Assembly: GCA_032251435.1 (NCBI GenBank)
Contig: JAVVEH010000005.1
Span: 62,001-126,000 of the forward strand
Origin: JAVVEH01 sp032251435
GTDB lineage: Bacteria > Verrucomicrobiota > Lentisphaeria > Oligosphaerales > MVZH01
Reading direction: 5' to 3'
Length of the DNA stretch: 64,000 bases
The translations under genes and the position numbers were made by a program. This document shows, piece by piece, positions 8,659 to 17,983 of this stretch. Below the pieces are notes generated by a model, which had not been told where the DNA came from, made no database searches, and was given only the letters and a program-made list of their open reading frames with translations. Positions within the stretch are counted from its first letter, which is position 1. Every line of letters starts with the position of its first letter.

Positions 8659-9195
8659 ATGCCCACAAAAACATGCTGTCCGGAGGGCCCGATCGGGTCG
8701 GATAATCTCGTTTGGGATGAACCGGAAAAACGAGCGGAACTGGAAACGTATATCGACGGTTTGGCGTTGACGGACGACCCGGAAAAAAACCGCGGATTTC
8801 TTATCCAATGCCTCCACCGGGCGCAATCCATCTTCACCTATCTGCCTGAAAGTGTGCAACTTTTTGTCGCCGACAAGTTAAAGCTACACCTCTCCGAAGT
8901 GTACGGTGTGATCAGCTTCTATTCTTATTTCACGGATCAACCCGTCGGCAAATATCGGATAAATGTCTGCACAGGCACCGCCTGTTTTGTTAAAGGCGCG
9001 GGTAAAATTCTCGAAGAATTTCAGCGTCATCTGGGAATTGATGAAGGACAGACATCCGATGACTTGCGCTTCTCGCTCGGCGGTCTCCGCTGCGTCGGGG
9101 CGTGCAGCCTGGCTCCGGTCGTGATGGTCAATGACAAAGTTTACGGCAACGTGACCACTAAAATGGTGCTCGATATTATTGACGCGTGCGAATAA
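8659..9195 (+). CDS. hydC: [FeFe]-hydrogenase NuoE-like [2Fe-2S] subunit (HydC/HndA)
   Basis: A 178-residue thioredoxin-like ferredoxin of the NuoE/24-kDa family. The four [2Fe-2S] cysteines are seen in CTGTACF and, further on, CVGACSLAP. The N-terminal helical part (LPESVQLFVADKLKLHLSEVYGVISFYSYF) is typical. In trimeric electron-bifurcating hydrogenases this subunit partners HydB in electron flow between NADH, ferredoxin and H2. GGAGG stands five bases before the ATG. First gene of hydC-hydB-hydA. Confidence 0.95.
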   Translation: MPTKTCCPEGPIGSDNLVWDEPEKRAELETYIDGLALTDDPEKNRGFLIQCLHRAQSIFTYLPESVQLFVADKLKLHLSEVYGVISFYSYFTDQPVGKYRINVCTGTACFVKGAGKILEEFQRHLGIDEGQTSDDLRFSLGGLRCVGACSLAPVVMVNDKVYGNVTTKMVLDIIDACE

Positions 9196-9220
9196 AGATA
9201 CCCATTGATATCATACAAAA

Positions 9221-11089
9221 ATGACGAGAGTCACACGGAAACTAAATATGATTAAAACAGCAGAACAATTGAAAAGCCGACGGGAGACCGCGTCCAGCCA
9301 GAGCGGCCCGAACGTTAAAAAACGCGTCGTTGTGTCCATGGGCACCTGCGGCATCGCCGCGGGCACCGGAGATGTGCTGACCGCCCTGCGCCAGGCGGTT
9401 GACAGCAAAGGCCTGGGAGAATCCGTTGAGATCATGGAAACCGGTTGCATGGGGCTTTGCCACAGTGAACCATCCATCGAAGTGATTGATGTCACCGCCA
9501 AGACCTCCACCATTTACGGTAAAGTCACTCCCCAGCAAGTGGATGCGATCTTGGATGATCACACGCACGCCGCGACCTTGTCGTCCATCCCCCGCACATG
9601 GTATTATCCCGAGGACGAGGCGAACACCCATAACGCCCTGCAGGCGCGTGTGGTGTTGCGCAACTCGGGCAATATCGATCCGGAAAGCATTGATTCATAT
9701 ATCGCGGTCGGCGGTTATACCGGACTGGCGAAAGCGTTGACTGAGATGACTCCGGCGGAGGTGGTTCAAGTCGTGAAAGAGTCAGGCCTCCGGGGCCGCG
9801 GGGGCGGGGGCTTTCCGACCGGTGTCAAGTGGGAGTTCGCCGCTAAACAGAAGGCTGAGCGGAAATATGTCATCTGCAACGCCGATGAGGGCGACCCCGG
9901 CGCGTTTATGGACCGGGCGGTCCTGGAAGGAGATCCGCACGCGGTTCTCGAAGCGATGACCATCACGGGGTACGCCATCGGCAGCGCCACGGGAGTTATT
10001 TATATCCGGGCTGAATATCCCCTGGCGATCAAACGTCTGGAGCGGGCCATCGCCCAAGCCCGGGACAACGGGCTGCTCGGCGAACGCCTTTTCGGCACGG
10101 ATTTCAGTTTCGACATTGACATTAAATACGGCGCCGGGGCGTTTGTCTGCGGTGAGGAAACCGCCCTGATTCATTCGATTGAGGGAAAACGCGGTGAGCC
10201 CACATTCAAGCCACCCTACCCCGCCATCGACGGCCTGTGGCATCAACCCACGATCGTGAACAATGTTGAAACATACGCCAACGTCTGCGCCATTTTACGC
10301 AAGGGGGCGGAGTGGTTCACCGGCATTGGCGTTGAAGGATGTCCCGGAACGAAAGTTTTCGCCCTGGCCGGAAAGATAAACAAAGTCGGCTTGGTCGAAG
10401 TGCCCATGGGCACGACGCTTAAGGACATTATTTTCGGGGTCGGAGACGGCATCAAGGACGGAAAAGCGTTCAAAGCCGTGCAGACGGGGGGACCCTCCGG
10501 CGGCTGTATCAAGGCCGACCAACTCGACACGCCCATCACCTACGAAAGTCTCAAAACGCTGGGGTCCATGATGGGCTCCGGCGGCATGATTGTCATGGAT
10601 GAGGATGACTGCATGGTGGACGTGGCTAAATTTTTCCTGGATTTCACATTGGATGAATCCTGTGGGAAATGCACCCCTTGCCGAATTGGCAATAAGCGGC
10701 TTCACGAAATGCTTGAAGCGATCTGTAACGGCAAAGCCGACACTGGCACGCTGCCCAAACTGCGGAATCTGGCCGCCACGATCAAGGACACAGCTCTGTG
10801 CGGCCTCGGACAAACCTCCCCGAATCCGGTTTTATCGACAATGAACCAGTTCCCCGAGGAGTACCAGCAGCATATTCATGAGCACAAATGCTCGGCCGGG
10901 GTCTGCCGGAACCTGATTTCCTACACCATTAACGACAAATGTGTTGGGTGCACGCTTTGCGCCCGCCAGTGCCCGGTGTCGTGTATTGATGGTGAGCGCA
11001 AAGAAAAACATGTGATCAATCAAGCCGCCTGCATTAAATGCGGCGTGTGTTACGACACCTGTAAATTCCATGCGATCGACCGAGTCTAA
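9221..11089 (+). CDS. hydB: [FeFe]-hydrogenase NuoF-like flavoprotein subunit (HydB/HndC)
   Basis: A 622-residue subunit with four parts in order: an N-terminal thioredoxin-like [2Fe-2S] domain (cysteines in MGTCGIAAG and ETGCMGLCH), the FMN/NADH-binding NuoF core (GRGGGGFPTG, NADEGDPGAFMDR), the [4Fe-4S] segment ESCGKCTPCRIG, and a C-terminal 2[4Fe-4S] ferredoxin (CVGCTLCARQCPVSC and CIKCGVCYDTCK). This full architecture marks bifurcating or NAD-linked hydrogenases rather than complex I. It oxidises or reduces NAD(H) at FMN and splits electrons with ferredoxin. A second start at 9248 (MIKTAEQLKS) is as likely as 9221; neither has a strong Shine-Dalgarno. Confidence 0.95.
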   Translation: MTRVTRKLNMIKTAEQLKSRRETASSQSGPNVKKRVVVSMGTCGIAAGTGDVLTALRQAVDSKGLGESVEIMETGCMGLCHSEPSIEVIDVTAKTSTIYGKVTPQQVDAILDDHTHAATLSSIPRTWYYPEDEANTHNALQARVVLRNSGNIDPESIDSYIAVGGYTGLAKALTEMTPAEVVQVVKESGLRGRGGGGFPTGVKWEFAAKQKAERKYVICNADEGDPGAFMDRAVLEGDPHAVLEAMTITGYAIGSATGVIYIRAEYPLAIKRLERAIAQARDNGLLGERLFGTDFSFDIDIKYGAGAFVCGEETALIHSIEGKRGEPTFKPPYPAIDGLWHQPTIVNNVETYANVCAILRKGAEWFTGIGVEGCPGTKVFALAGKINKVGLVEVPMGTTLKDIIFGVGDGIKDGKAFKAVQTGGPSGGCIKADQLDTPITYESLKTLGSMMGSGGMIVMDEDDCMVDVAKFFLDFTLDESCGKCTPCRIGNKRLHEMLEAICNGKADTGTLPKLRNLAATIKDTALCGLGQTSPNPVLSTMNQFPEEYQQHIHEHKCSAGVCRNLISYTINDKCVGCTLCARQCPVSCIDGERKEKHVINQAACIKCGVCYDTCKFHAIDRV

Positions 11090-11181
11090 CCCCGCTCTGG
11101 CGGACAAAACTGTTCACATTAGCAAGCATGCCCTAACTAAAACTGGCCCCTGACATCTGTCACCCAGCGAGGATTTAACCA

Positions 11182-12918
11182 ATGGTTACTTTGAAAATTA
11201 ATAATCAAGCCGTGGCGGTGCCCGTCGGCACGACAATCCTTCACGCCGCCAGCGAACTCGGTATCGATGTTCCCACTCTCTGTCATTTGGAGGTGGACTG
11301 TCTCAAGGTCGAGCATCAAGTCGGCTCCTGCCGGATCTGCGTGGTCGAAGTGGAAGGCCGTCCCAATTTGGCGCCGGCCTGTTGCACGCCGGTGACGGAA
11401 GGCATGGTGGTGAGAACCAACACGCTGCGGGCGATTAACGCCCGCCGCACCATGCTGGATCTGCTTCTTTCAGATCATCCTAAGGATTGTTTGACCTGTG
11501 AGCAAAACGGGAACTGCAAACTTCAAAGTCTGGCGGCTGACTTCGGCCTTCATCACGTGTTATACAAAGGTGAAATGTCTGAGTATCCACTGGACATCTC
11601 CAACGAATCCATTGTCCGGGATCTGAACAAGTGCATCATGTGCCGTCGGTGCGAAACCGCCTGCAATGTGGTGCAGACCGTCGGCATCCTGTCCGGCATC
11701 GGCCGGGGATTCAACGCGGTGGTGGGACCGACCGGCGGGCGGCCGCTGACGGACACCAAATGCGTGTTCTGCGGCCAATGCGTCGCCGCCTGTCCAGTTG
11801 GCGCCCTCACCGCTCTAAACCGCACGTACGATGTCTGGAAGGCCTTAAACGACCCGACTAAAACCGTGGTTGTGCAAACGGCGCCGGCAGTGCGTGTGGC
11901 CATTGGCGAATGCTTCGGCATGGAGCCCGGTTCCATCGCCACTGGCAAATTGGTTTCCGGTTTGCGCATGCTCGGTTTTGACCGTATTTTCGACACCGAT
12001 TTCGCCGCCGACTTGACGATCATGGAGGAAACGACAGAGTTGATTGAGCGGGTGAAATCCGGCGAAAATCTGCCGATTCTCACTTCCTGCTGCCCGGGAT
12101 GGGTGAAATTCTTCGAACACCAGTTTCCCGATTTGATCAACATTCCCTCCAGCGCCAAATCCCCTCAGCAAATGTTCGGAACCATCGCGAAAACGTTTTA
12201 CGCGGAAAAGATTGGGGTCAAGCCTGAGGATATGGTCGTCGTGTCAGTCATGCCGTGCTTGGCCAAAAAATATGAAGCCGCGCGCGACGAGTTCAACGCC
12301 AGCGGCGCTCGCGACGTGGATATCGTTATTTCCACGCGTGAACTCGGGGACATGTTTAAAGAGGCGGGAGTTAATTTCAACTCCTTAAAAGATGGCGACT
12401 ATGATGATCCGCTGGGGGAATCCACCGGCGCCGCGGTTATTTTCGGAGCCAGTGGCGGGGTGTTGGAAGCCGCGTTGAGAACGGCCGCCGACTGGTTGAC
12501 CGGTGAGGACCTGGAATCGGTTGATTTCGAAGCCGTCCGTGGCATGGAAGGCATTCGTGAGGCGACGGTCACTGTCGCCGATATGGATATAAAGGTCGCT
12601 GTCGCCTCCGGCTTGGGGAGCGCGCGGCGGTTGCTGGAAAATATCCGCTCCGGGAAAGCGACGTACCACGCGATTGAAATCATGGCCTGCCCGGGCGGGT
12701 GTTTGAATGGTGGCGGACAACCCTCCATCCATGGCAAAGATGATATTCTGGAAAAACGACGCGACGCGATTTACCGGGATGACAACGCCAACAGTGTGCG
12801 TAAATCACACGAGAATCCGTCGATTATTAAACTCTACAAGGAGTTTTTGGGCGAGCCAGGCAGTCACAAGGCGCACGAGCTGCTGCACACAAAATATCTG
12901 GCTCGGAAAAATGTCTAA
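11182..12918 (+). CDS. hydA: [FeFe]-hydrogenase catalytic subunit (HydA/HndD)
   Basis: A 578-residue catalytic subunit that makes or consumes H2 at the H-cluster. N-terminal [2Fe-2S] plant-type ferredoxin domain (CHLEVDC...GSCRICVVEV), the His-ligated cluster motif (DHPKDCLTCEQNGNCKL), two [4Fe-4S] motifs (CIMCRRCETACN, CVFCGQCVAACP), then the three H-cluster signatures: TSCCPGW, MPCLAKKYEA and MACPGGCLNGGGQP. All ligands appear intact, so it is a group A (prototypical/bifurcating) enzyme. The maturases HydE, HydF and HydG are not in the window. GAGG lies nine bases before the ATG; the 92-base gap after hydB shows no terminator. Confidence 0.97.
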   Translation: MVTLKINNQAVAVPVGTTILHAASELGIDVPTLCHLEVDCLKVEHQVGSCRICVVEVEGRPNLAPACCTPVTEGMVVRTNTLRAINARRTMLDLLLSDHPKDCLTCEQNGNCKLQSLAADFGLHHVLYKGEMSEYPLDISNESIVRDLNKCIMCRRCETACNVVQTVGILSGIGRGFNAVVGPTGGRPLTDTKCVFCGQCVAACPVGALTALNRTYDVWKALNDPTKTVVVQTAPAVRVAIGECFGMEPGSIATGKLVSGLRMLGFDRIFDTDFAADLTIMEETTELIERVKSGENLPILTSCCPGWVKFFEHQFPDLINIPSSAKSPQQMFGTIAKTFYAEKIGVKPEDMVVVSVMPCLAKKYEAARDEFNASGARDVDIVISTRELGDMFKEAGVNFNSLKDGDYDDPLGESTGAAVIFGASGGVLEAALRTAADWLTGEDLESVDFEAVRGMEGIREATVTVADMDIKVAVASGLGSARRLLENIRSGKATYHAIEIMACPGGCLNGGGQPSIHGKDDILEKRRDAIYRDDNANSVRKSHENPSIIKLYKEFLGEPGSHKAHELLHTKYLARKNV

Positions 12919-12997
12919 GCCCGGCTGACTCACAGGATCTGTCCCGAACAAACGCTGGCTTAAACAGCCGACATTCCCAGAGGACGGCGGCGGGAAC

Positions 12998-13696
12998 TCA
13001 GCCCCTGCCGCTCGCCTCGGGTATTATGATGGCCCGCCAGTACTTCTCTCCATACGCCTTGATCGCGTAAGCGAAGAAAATACCCGAGAGCACATCAATA
13101 CTGTAGTGAGCCCGGGACAGGAACAGAGCGGCGACGATCATCATCAGACAGGCCAGAAGGGCCGCCCGGTATCGGCGGTCCGCGGCGAGCACAAAGAACA
13201 TCCAACTGATGCCCGTGTGCCCGGATGGATACACCCCCAGCTCATAATTGGAAAAGCCGTTAAACAGCCCGCCGGTGCCGTCAAACATCGGGGGATTGCC
13301 AAATGGCGTAAGCACAATGAAGGCGCCTCTGACAAGATGGAAGGCGCCGCACAGAATAAGGAACAAGGGCACCTGCCTGTACTTCCGCCGGTGCGCCACA
13401 TAGATGACGAAGACAAGCGTGGAAAGCAGAGAGGCGAAGTCGTACATGTAATCGATATCCCAAAGGGGAATGTTATCAAGAATCATGTCGGACAATACCG
13501 GAAGGCTCTTGCCGTGGCTGATATACGCGTACAGGTACGCCTGAGACATGTAATTCAGACGAATGCCGGCGAATAACACCGCCAGACCGGCGTAGAACCG
13601 CCAGCTCCGCACCAGCGTCAGCCCACCCCCGAGCATGTCGGTGAGTATATTCTTGGCAGCGGTGACACGGGTTACAGACATATTAGAACTCGCCAT
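12998..13696 (-). CDS. PAP2_C (sphingomyelin synthase-like) membrane protein
   Basis: A polytopic membrane protein of about 230 residues with roughly six hydrophobic segments. The two active-site blocks of the PAP2_C/sphingomyelin synthase-like branch are present: YPSGHTG (about residue 155) and SRAHYSIDV (about 195), giving the His-His-Asp set for phosphodiester transfer. It could move or remove a lipid phospho-headgroup; the substrate cannot be told. It overlaps the 3' end of the glycosyltransferase by 14 bases. An alternative start at 13681 (MSVTRVTAAK) follows the glycosyltransferase stop at once and fits coupling equally well. The pair suggests glycolipid or phospholipid headgroup work. 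Confidence 0.85.
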   Translation of the reverse strand: MASSNMSVTRVTAAKNILTDMLGGGLTLVRSWRFYAGLAVLFAGIRLNYMSQAYLYAYISHGKSLPVLSDMILDNIPLWDIDYMYDFASLLSTLVFVIYVAHRRKYRQVPLFLILCGAFHLVRGAFIVLTPFGNPPMFDGTGGLFNGFSNYELGVYPSGHTGISWMFFVLAADRRYRAALLACLMMIVAALFLSRAHYSIDVLSGIFFAYAIKAYGEKYWRAIIIPEASGRG

Positions 13697-14435
13697 AGTT
13701 ATAGGTGATGTCTTCTTTGTAAATTTCCCGGCCAGTCAGCATCCGCCGCAGATGACAACCGATATATTTGGCCATGATCCGGGTGGAGCCCTCATGCCGC
13801 GCGCGGCGGTCAGATGTGTGAAAAGGCTTAGAAAGAATGCGGAAACGAAATCCCTTTTTTCTCGCCATTTTGATGTAGTGGCAATCTTCACATATACCAA
13901 TGCGCTCATCGAATCCCCCCACCGCCTCATGGACCGCCGGCGTGGAAAACAGACAAGCGCCGTAGCCGCAGGCGTAGAACGGATTTAAAAGCCGCATCGC
14001 GGTGTTTAGAAATAGCGACCCCGCGTCCGACAGCGCCGACTTCTCCTGTATCCGTAAAGGACATGTGGCCACATCCGTCCGGTGGCGGTCAAGCTGGGCG
14101 GTCGTCTCCGCGAGAAATGTCGGTGTCAAGACGGTGTCCGCGTCCAGAAACAGAAAACGCCCGCCCGTCGCGGCTTCCGCGCCCCGGTTTCGACCAAACC
14201 CGGGCCCCATCGCTTTCGCCAGCTTAAGATAGTGGAACGAGGGCAGCTTGTCCGCATACGCCCGGGCGACAGTTTCGGTCGCGTCGGTACTGGCGCTGTC
14301 CACGATGATGACCTCGAAACGGGTGTCCGTCTGGCGGGAAAGCGAGTCCAGTGTCTGAGGCAGATATTTTTCCTCATTATACGCGATGACGATGACGCTG
14401 AGAAACTGCGAGGACAATGTCGGAACATGAAGCAA
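13683..14435 (-). CDS. Family 2 glycosyltransferase
   Basis: A 250-residue GT-A fold enzyme. It has the opening strand SVIVIAYNEEKYLPQTLDSL, the nucleotide-sugar phrase VDSASTDAT, the DxD-type FLDADTVLTP and the acceptor-side GGFDERIGICEDCHYIKMA. No membrane segment, so it acts at the cytoplasmic face. The sugar and acceptor are unknown. It overlaps the downstream PAP2_C protein, which makes a lipid acceptor plausible (inference). The 236 bases upstream of it hold no gene that I can see. Confidence 0.92.
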   Translation of the reverse strand: MLHVPTLSSQFLSVIVIAYNEEKYLPQTLDSLSRQTDTRFEVIIVDSASTDATETVARAYADKLPSFHYLKLAKAMGPGFGRNRGAEAATGGRFLFLDADTVLTPTFLAETTAQLDRHRTDVATCPLRIQEKSALSDAGSLFLNTAMRLLNPFYACGYGACLFSTPAVHEAVGGFDERIGICEDCHYIKMARKKGFRFRILSKPFHTSDRRARHEGSTRIMAKYIGCHLRRMLTGREIYKEDITYNYGEF

Positions 14436-14671
14436 TGATTACCCCTCCGTGGAAGCGTCACATAACCCGGTGACTAAAAAAAACAGTCGGGAAACATATC
14501 CTCCCAATGGCTTAAATCAACTACTTAAAGAAGGAATCGGCCGGGGTATGGGCACGTATGGAATGAAATTAATCGGGGAGACCTACCTGGGAGGCGCGGT
14601 GTCGTTCGCAAGCTCCCCGTAAACGGGAACAATCTTCAAGCTGACGCTGCCCCGCCAGTCCACCGCCGCTT

Positions 14672-15112
14672 TCACGGGGACCACTCAACCACATTCTGAA
14701 AGGCTGTGACCAGGATGTATTTTTCCACTTTCAGCCGCATCATGGCCGATGTCGCGGAGGTGACGAAATCCGTCAGTTGGGGATGACGCTTGAGGAAAGC
14801 CGCCTGGGCCGCCGCGCGGATGCCAGCGGGACATTCGCCGGCGGTGCCAAGCGCCGAAACCGCGGCCGCGGTGAAAAAATCATCCGGACGATGAGCGCGT
14901 GAGTCAACCAGAAGACTGGCCTGCGGATGGCGGACAAGATTGGCGTATTTCCGCGTCGCCCGCGTAGTGGTGAAATAGATTTCAGAGAGATCTTCACGGA
15001 CGGCGAATCCAACCAGACTGGGATAAGGATAAGACGCCAAGCTGGTGGCGAGCACACCAAGGGACTGTCCGAAGAGAAGGTTCTTTAACTCATCAACACA
15101 TGCTGAAGTCAT
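14672..15112 (-). CDS. Pyridoxamine 5'-phosphate oxidase-related flavoprotein
   Basis: A split beta-barrel protein of about 146 residues. The phrases SLGVLATSLASYPYPSLVGFAV, EIYFTTTRATRKYANLVRHPQASLLVD and VEKYILVTAFQNVVEWSP match the PNPOx-like FMN- or F420/haem-binding family in strand order. The substrate is not known. I choose the ATG at 15112 (MTSACVDEL), preceded by AGGTG, rather than the earlier ATG at 15142, because that codon lies within the terminator hairpin of ppdK. Confidence 0.8.
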   Translation of the reverse strand: MTSACVDELKNLLFGQSLGVLATSLASYPYPSLVGFAVREDLSEIYFTTTRATRKYANLVRHPQASLLVDSRAHRPDDFFTAAAVSALGTAGECPAGIRAAAQAAFLKRHPQLTDFVTSATSAMMRLKVEKYILVTAFQNVVEWSP

Positions 15113-15123
15113 TGACACACCTG

Positions 15124-15159
15124 AAAAAAACAGGGCGGACACGTTCGCCGTGTCCGCCC
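15124..15159 (-). terminator. Rho-independent terminator after ppdK
   Basis: On the minus strand an 11-base-pair perfect stem (15149-15159 with 15133-15143) with a five-base loop is followed by TGTTTTTTT (15124-15132). It lies 35 bases past the ppdK stop codon. Confidence 0.92.
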
Positions 15160-15193
15160 CGCGCGCCTGAGCGCGTTTTATTTTGGAGCCTTG

Positions 15194-17881
15194 TCAGACG
15201 AGAGCGGCCTGAGCGGCGGCCAGACGCGCGACAGGCACACGATAAGGCGAGCAACTGACATAGTTCAAGCCGACCTGGTGGCAGAAGCCCACCGTCTTAG
15301 GCTCGCCGCCATGCTCACCACAAATACCCAGTTTGATGTCCGGACGGGTTGAGCGCCCCAGTTCCACAGCCATTTTGACCAGTTTGCCGACACCCGTCTG
15401 GTCCAAAACTTCAAACGGATCGTAGTCGTAGAAGGCTTTGTCGGTGTCTTCCACATACGGCTTCAGGAACCGGGCGGAGTCGTCACGGCTGAAGCCGCAG
15501 GTCATCTGGGTCAGGTCGTTCGTTCCGAAACTGAAGAATTCGGCATTCTTGGCGATTTCGTCAGCGGTCAAGGCCGCGCGCGGCACTTCGATCATGGTGC
15601 CGATCTTGTAGTTCACCTTGACGGTGACGCTGCCAAGCACCTCGTCAATCACTTCTTGAGCGGCGGCCTTGCAAAAATCGAATTCTTTCACATGGCCGAC
15701 CAACGGAATCATGATTTCGGGTTCAACGGCCTGACCTGATTTAGCGACCTCAACGGCCGCTTCCATAATCGCCCGGACCTGCATCTTGAGAATTTCAGGA
15801 TAAACCACCGCCAGACGGCAGCCACGGAACCCGAGCATCGGATTAAATTCATGCAGGGACTCGACTGCGGCTTTGACGTGTTCAACCGATATGCCCAATT
15901 GCTCCGCGACTTCCTGCTGGCCTTTCGTGTCGTGCGGCAGGAATTCATGCAGCGGCGGATCCAGAAGGCGGATCGTTCCCGGGCGGCCGTCCAACGCCTT
16001 AAAGATGCCGATGAAGTCACTCCTCTGAATCGGCAGCAGTTTGGCCAGGGCGGCTTCACGCTCTTCAAGCGTTTTGGCCAGAATCATTTCGCGCATGGCG
16101 ACGATCCGGTCACCCTCAAAGAACATGTGCTCGGTCCGGCAAAGCCCAATCCCTTCAGCCCCGAATTTGACGGCCATTTCAGCATCATGGGGCGTGTCGG
16201 CGTTCGTGCGGACATTCAGAGTCCGCAGCTCATCGACAAAGCTCATGAATTCCGCGTAATTCTGGTAAAGGCGGGACGCGTCGGCCGACATCTCACCGTT
16301 CAGAACCTGAACGATTTCAGAGGGTTTGACCGGTATGTCGGCATTGTAGACCTGACCAGTGAAGCCGTCAATGGCGATAATATCGCCCTGATGAATCGTC
16401 GCGCCGTCAATGGTCATCTGCTTTTTCGCGTAATTGACAATGATCTCACCGGCGCCGGCGACGCAGGGACACCCCATGCCGCGGGCCACGACGGCCGCAT
16501 GGGATGTCATACCGCCACGGGCGGTCAAAATCCCCTGAGCCACCGCCATGCCACCGATATCTTCAGGACTGGTCTCGATGCGGACAAGAATAACTTTCTC
16601 GCCCTTGGCGGCCCATTCTTCGGCTTCGTCAGCGGTGAAAACGACTTTCCCGCAGGCGCCGCCCGGGCTGGCGTTCAGCCCCTTGGTGACCGATTGGGCT
16701 CGGGCGATCGCTTCAGAATCCAGAACCGGGGCGAACAACTTGCCGAATTCGCCGACCGGGACGCGGCTGACCGCTTCTTCTTTCGTGATCAGTCCTTCAT
16801 CAACCATCTCGACCTGCGTGCGCAGCCAACTGAAGACAGTCCGCTTGCCGTTACGGGTCTGCAGCATGTACAGCTTGCCTTCCTGGATGGTGAACTCCAA
16901 GTCCTGCATGTCTTTGTAATGCTGTTCAAGCGTTTCACGGATGCCGACCAGCTGCTCGTAAACCTCGCGGTTGACATCGGCCAGCGTGTCAATCGTCAGC
17001 GGCGTGCGGATACCGGCGACGACATCCTCGCCCTGGGCGTTCATCAAGTATTCACCGTAGAACATGTTCTCACCGGTGGAGGGGTCACGGGTAAAAGCGA
17101 CACCGGTCCCGGATGTGTCACCCATATTTCCGAAGACCATGGCCTGAACATTCACCGCGGTGCCGAGAAGGCCGCGGATATCATTCATTTGCCGGTATTT
17201 AATCGCCCGGGGATTGTCCCAGGAGTTAAAAACAGCGTTGATGGCCAGAAACAACTGTTCGGTGGGATCGGTGGGGAAATCAGAGCCAATCGCTTTCTTG
17301 TACACGTCACGGTAGCGGGACGCGACTTCAGCCAGATCATCAGCGTCCAAATCGGTGTCGTTGGCGACCCCTTTCTCATCTTTCACAGCCTGTAAAGCGG
17401 CTTCAAAATCATGGTGCGGAACATCCATCACCACGTCACCAAACATCTGCATGAACCGGCGGCAGCTGTCCCAGGCGAAGCGGGCGTTTCCCGTTTTCTT
17501 GATAATGCCTTCAACGGCGGCGGGGCTCATGCCCAAATTCAAAACTGTGTCCATCATGCCGGGCATGGACACCGCGGCGCCGGAGCGCACGGAGACAAGC
17601 AGGGGATTCTCGGGGTCGCCAAATTTGGCGCCCATGACATCTTCCAGCTTCCTCATGTTTTCCAACACCTGCTCCCGTAACCCTTCGGGATACTGGTGAT
17701 TGTTGGCGCTGTAATACCCGCACGTTTCCGTGCTGATCGTGAAACCGGGGGGGACGGGAAGTCCGATACTGGTCATTTCCGCCAGATTGGCGCCCTTGCC
17801 GCCGAGTAGTTCCTTGTGCGAGGCGTCAGCTTCAGCCGTGCCGCCGCCAAAGAAATAAACATATTTGGTCGATGCCATCAT
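15194..17881 (-). CDS. ppdK: Pyruvate, phosphate dikinase
   Basis: Interconverts pyruvate, ATP and Pi with PEP, AMP and PPi; in anaerobes it can run in either direction for glycolysis or gluconeogenesis. The 895-residue length is normal. N-terminal ATP-grasp nucleotide domain (GGKGANLAEMTSIGLPVPPGF), central swivelling phosphohistidine domain with GGMTSHAAVVARGMGCPCV (catalytic His about residue 457), and C-terminal PEP/pyruvate TIM barrel with GICGEHGGEP near the end (catalytic Cys). Start is MMASTKYVYF or one codon later. It has its own terminator; downstream gene is divergent in function. Confidence 0.97.
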   Translation of the reverse strand: MMASTKYVYFFGGGTAEADASHKELLGGKGANLAEMTSIGLPVPPGFTISTETCGYYSANNHQYPEGLREQVLENMRKLEDVMGAKFGDPENPLLVSVRSGAAVSMPGMMDTVLNLGMSPAAVEGIIKKTGNARFAWDSCRRFMQMFGDVVMDVPHHDFEAALQAVKDEKGVANDTDLDADDLAEVASRYRDVYKKAIGSDFPTDPTEQLFLAINAVFNSWDNPRAIKYRQMNDIRGLLGTAVNVQAMVFGNMGDTSGTGVAFTRDPSTGENMFYGEYLMNAQGEDVVAGIRTPLTIDTLADVNREVYEQLVGIRETLEQHYKDMQDLEFTIQEGKLYMLQTRNGKRTVFSWLRTQVEMVDEGLITKEEAVSRVPVGEFGKLFAPVLDSEAIARAQSVTKGLNASPGGACGKVVFTADEAEEWAAKGEKVILVRIETSPEDIGGMAVAQGILTARGGMTSHAAVVARGMGCPCVAGAGEIIVNYAKKQMTIDGATIHQGDIIAIDGFTGQVYNADIPVKPSEIVQVLNGEMSADASRLYQNYAEFMSFVDELRTLNVRTNADTPHDAEMAVKFGAEGIGLCRTEHMFFEGDRIVAMREMILAKTLEEREAALAKLLPIQRSDFIGIFKALDGRPGTIRLLDPPLHEFLPHDTKGQQEVAEQLGISVEHVKAAVESLHEFNPMLGFRGCRLAVVYPEILKMQVRAIMEAAVEVAKSGQAVEPEIMIPLVGHVKEFDFCKAAAQEVIDEVLGSVTVKVNYKIGTMIEVPRAALTADEIAKNAEFFSFGTNDLTQMTCGFSRDDSARFLKPYVEDTDKAFYDYDPFEVLDQTGVGKLVKMAVELGRSTRPDIKLGICGEHGGEPKTVGFCHQVGLNYVSCSPYRVPVARLAAAQAALV

Positions 17882-17983
17882 TCGCTCCTTCTTGTGAATC
17901 TGTCTCGTGGCGCCCGCCGCGGAACACGCGTGAGAATGATCTCCGCCCCGGCGGCAAGCTGATTACATGTCACCTTGAACCGG

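Noticed and set aside
15161..15185. Short CGCGC hairpin followed by TTTTATTTT on the plus strand
   Set aside because: Stem is only five pairs and no plus-strand gene ends there.
15851..17395. 514-residue plus-strand open frame antisense to ppdK
   Set aside because: It lies fully opposite a certain gene and reads as low-complexity H, R, A and G text without domains. High third-position GC makes long antisense frames common here.
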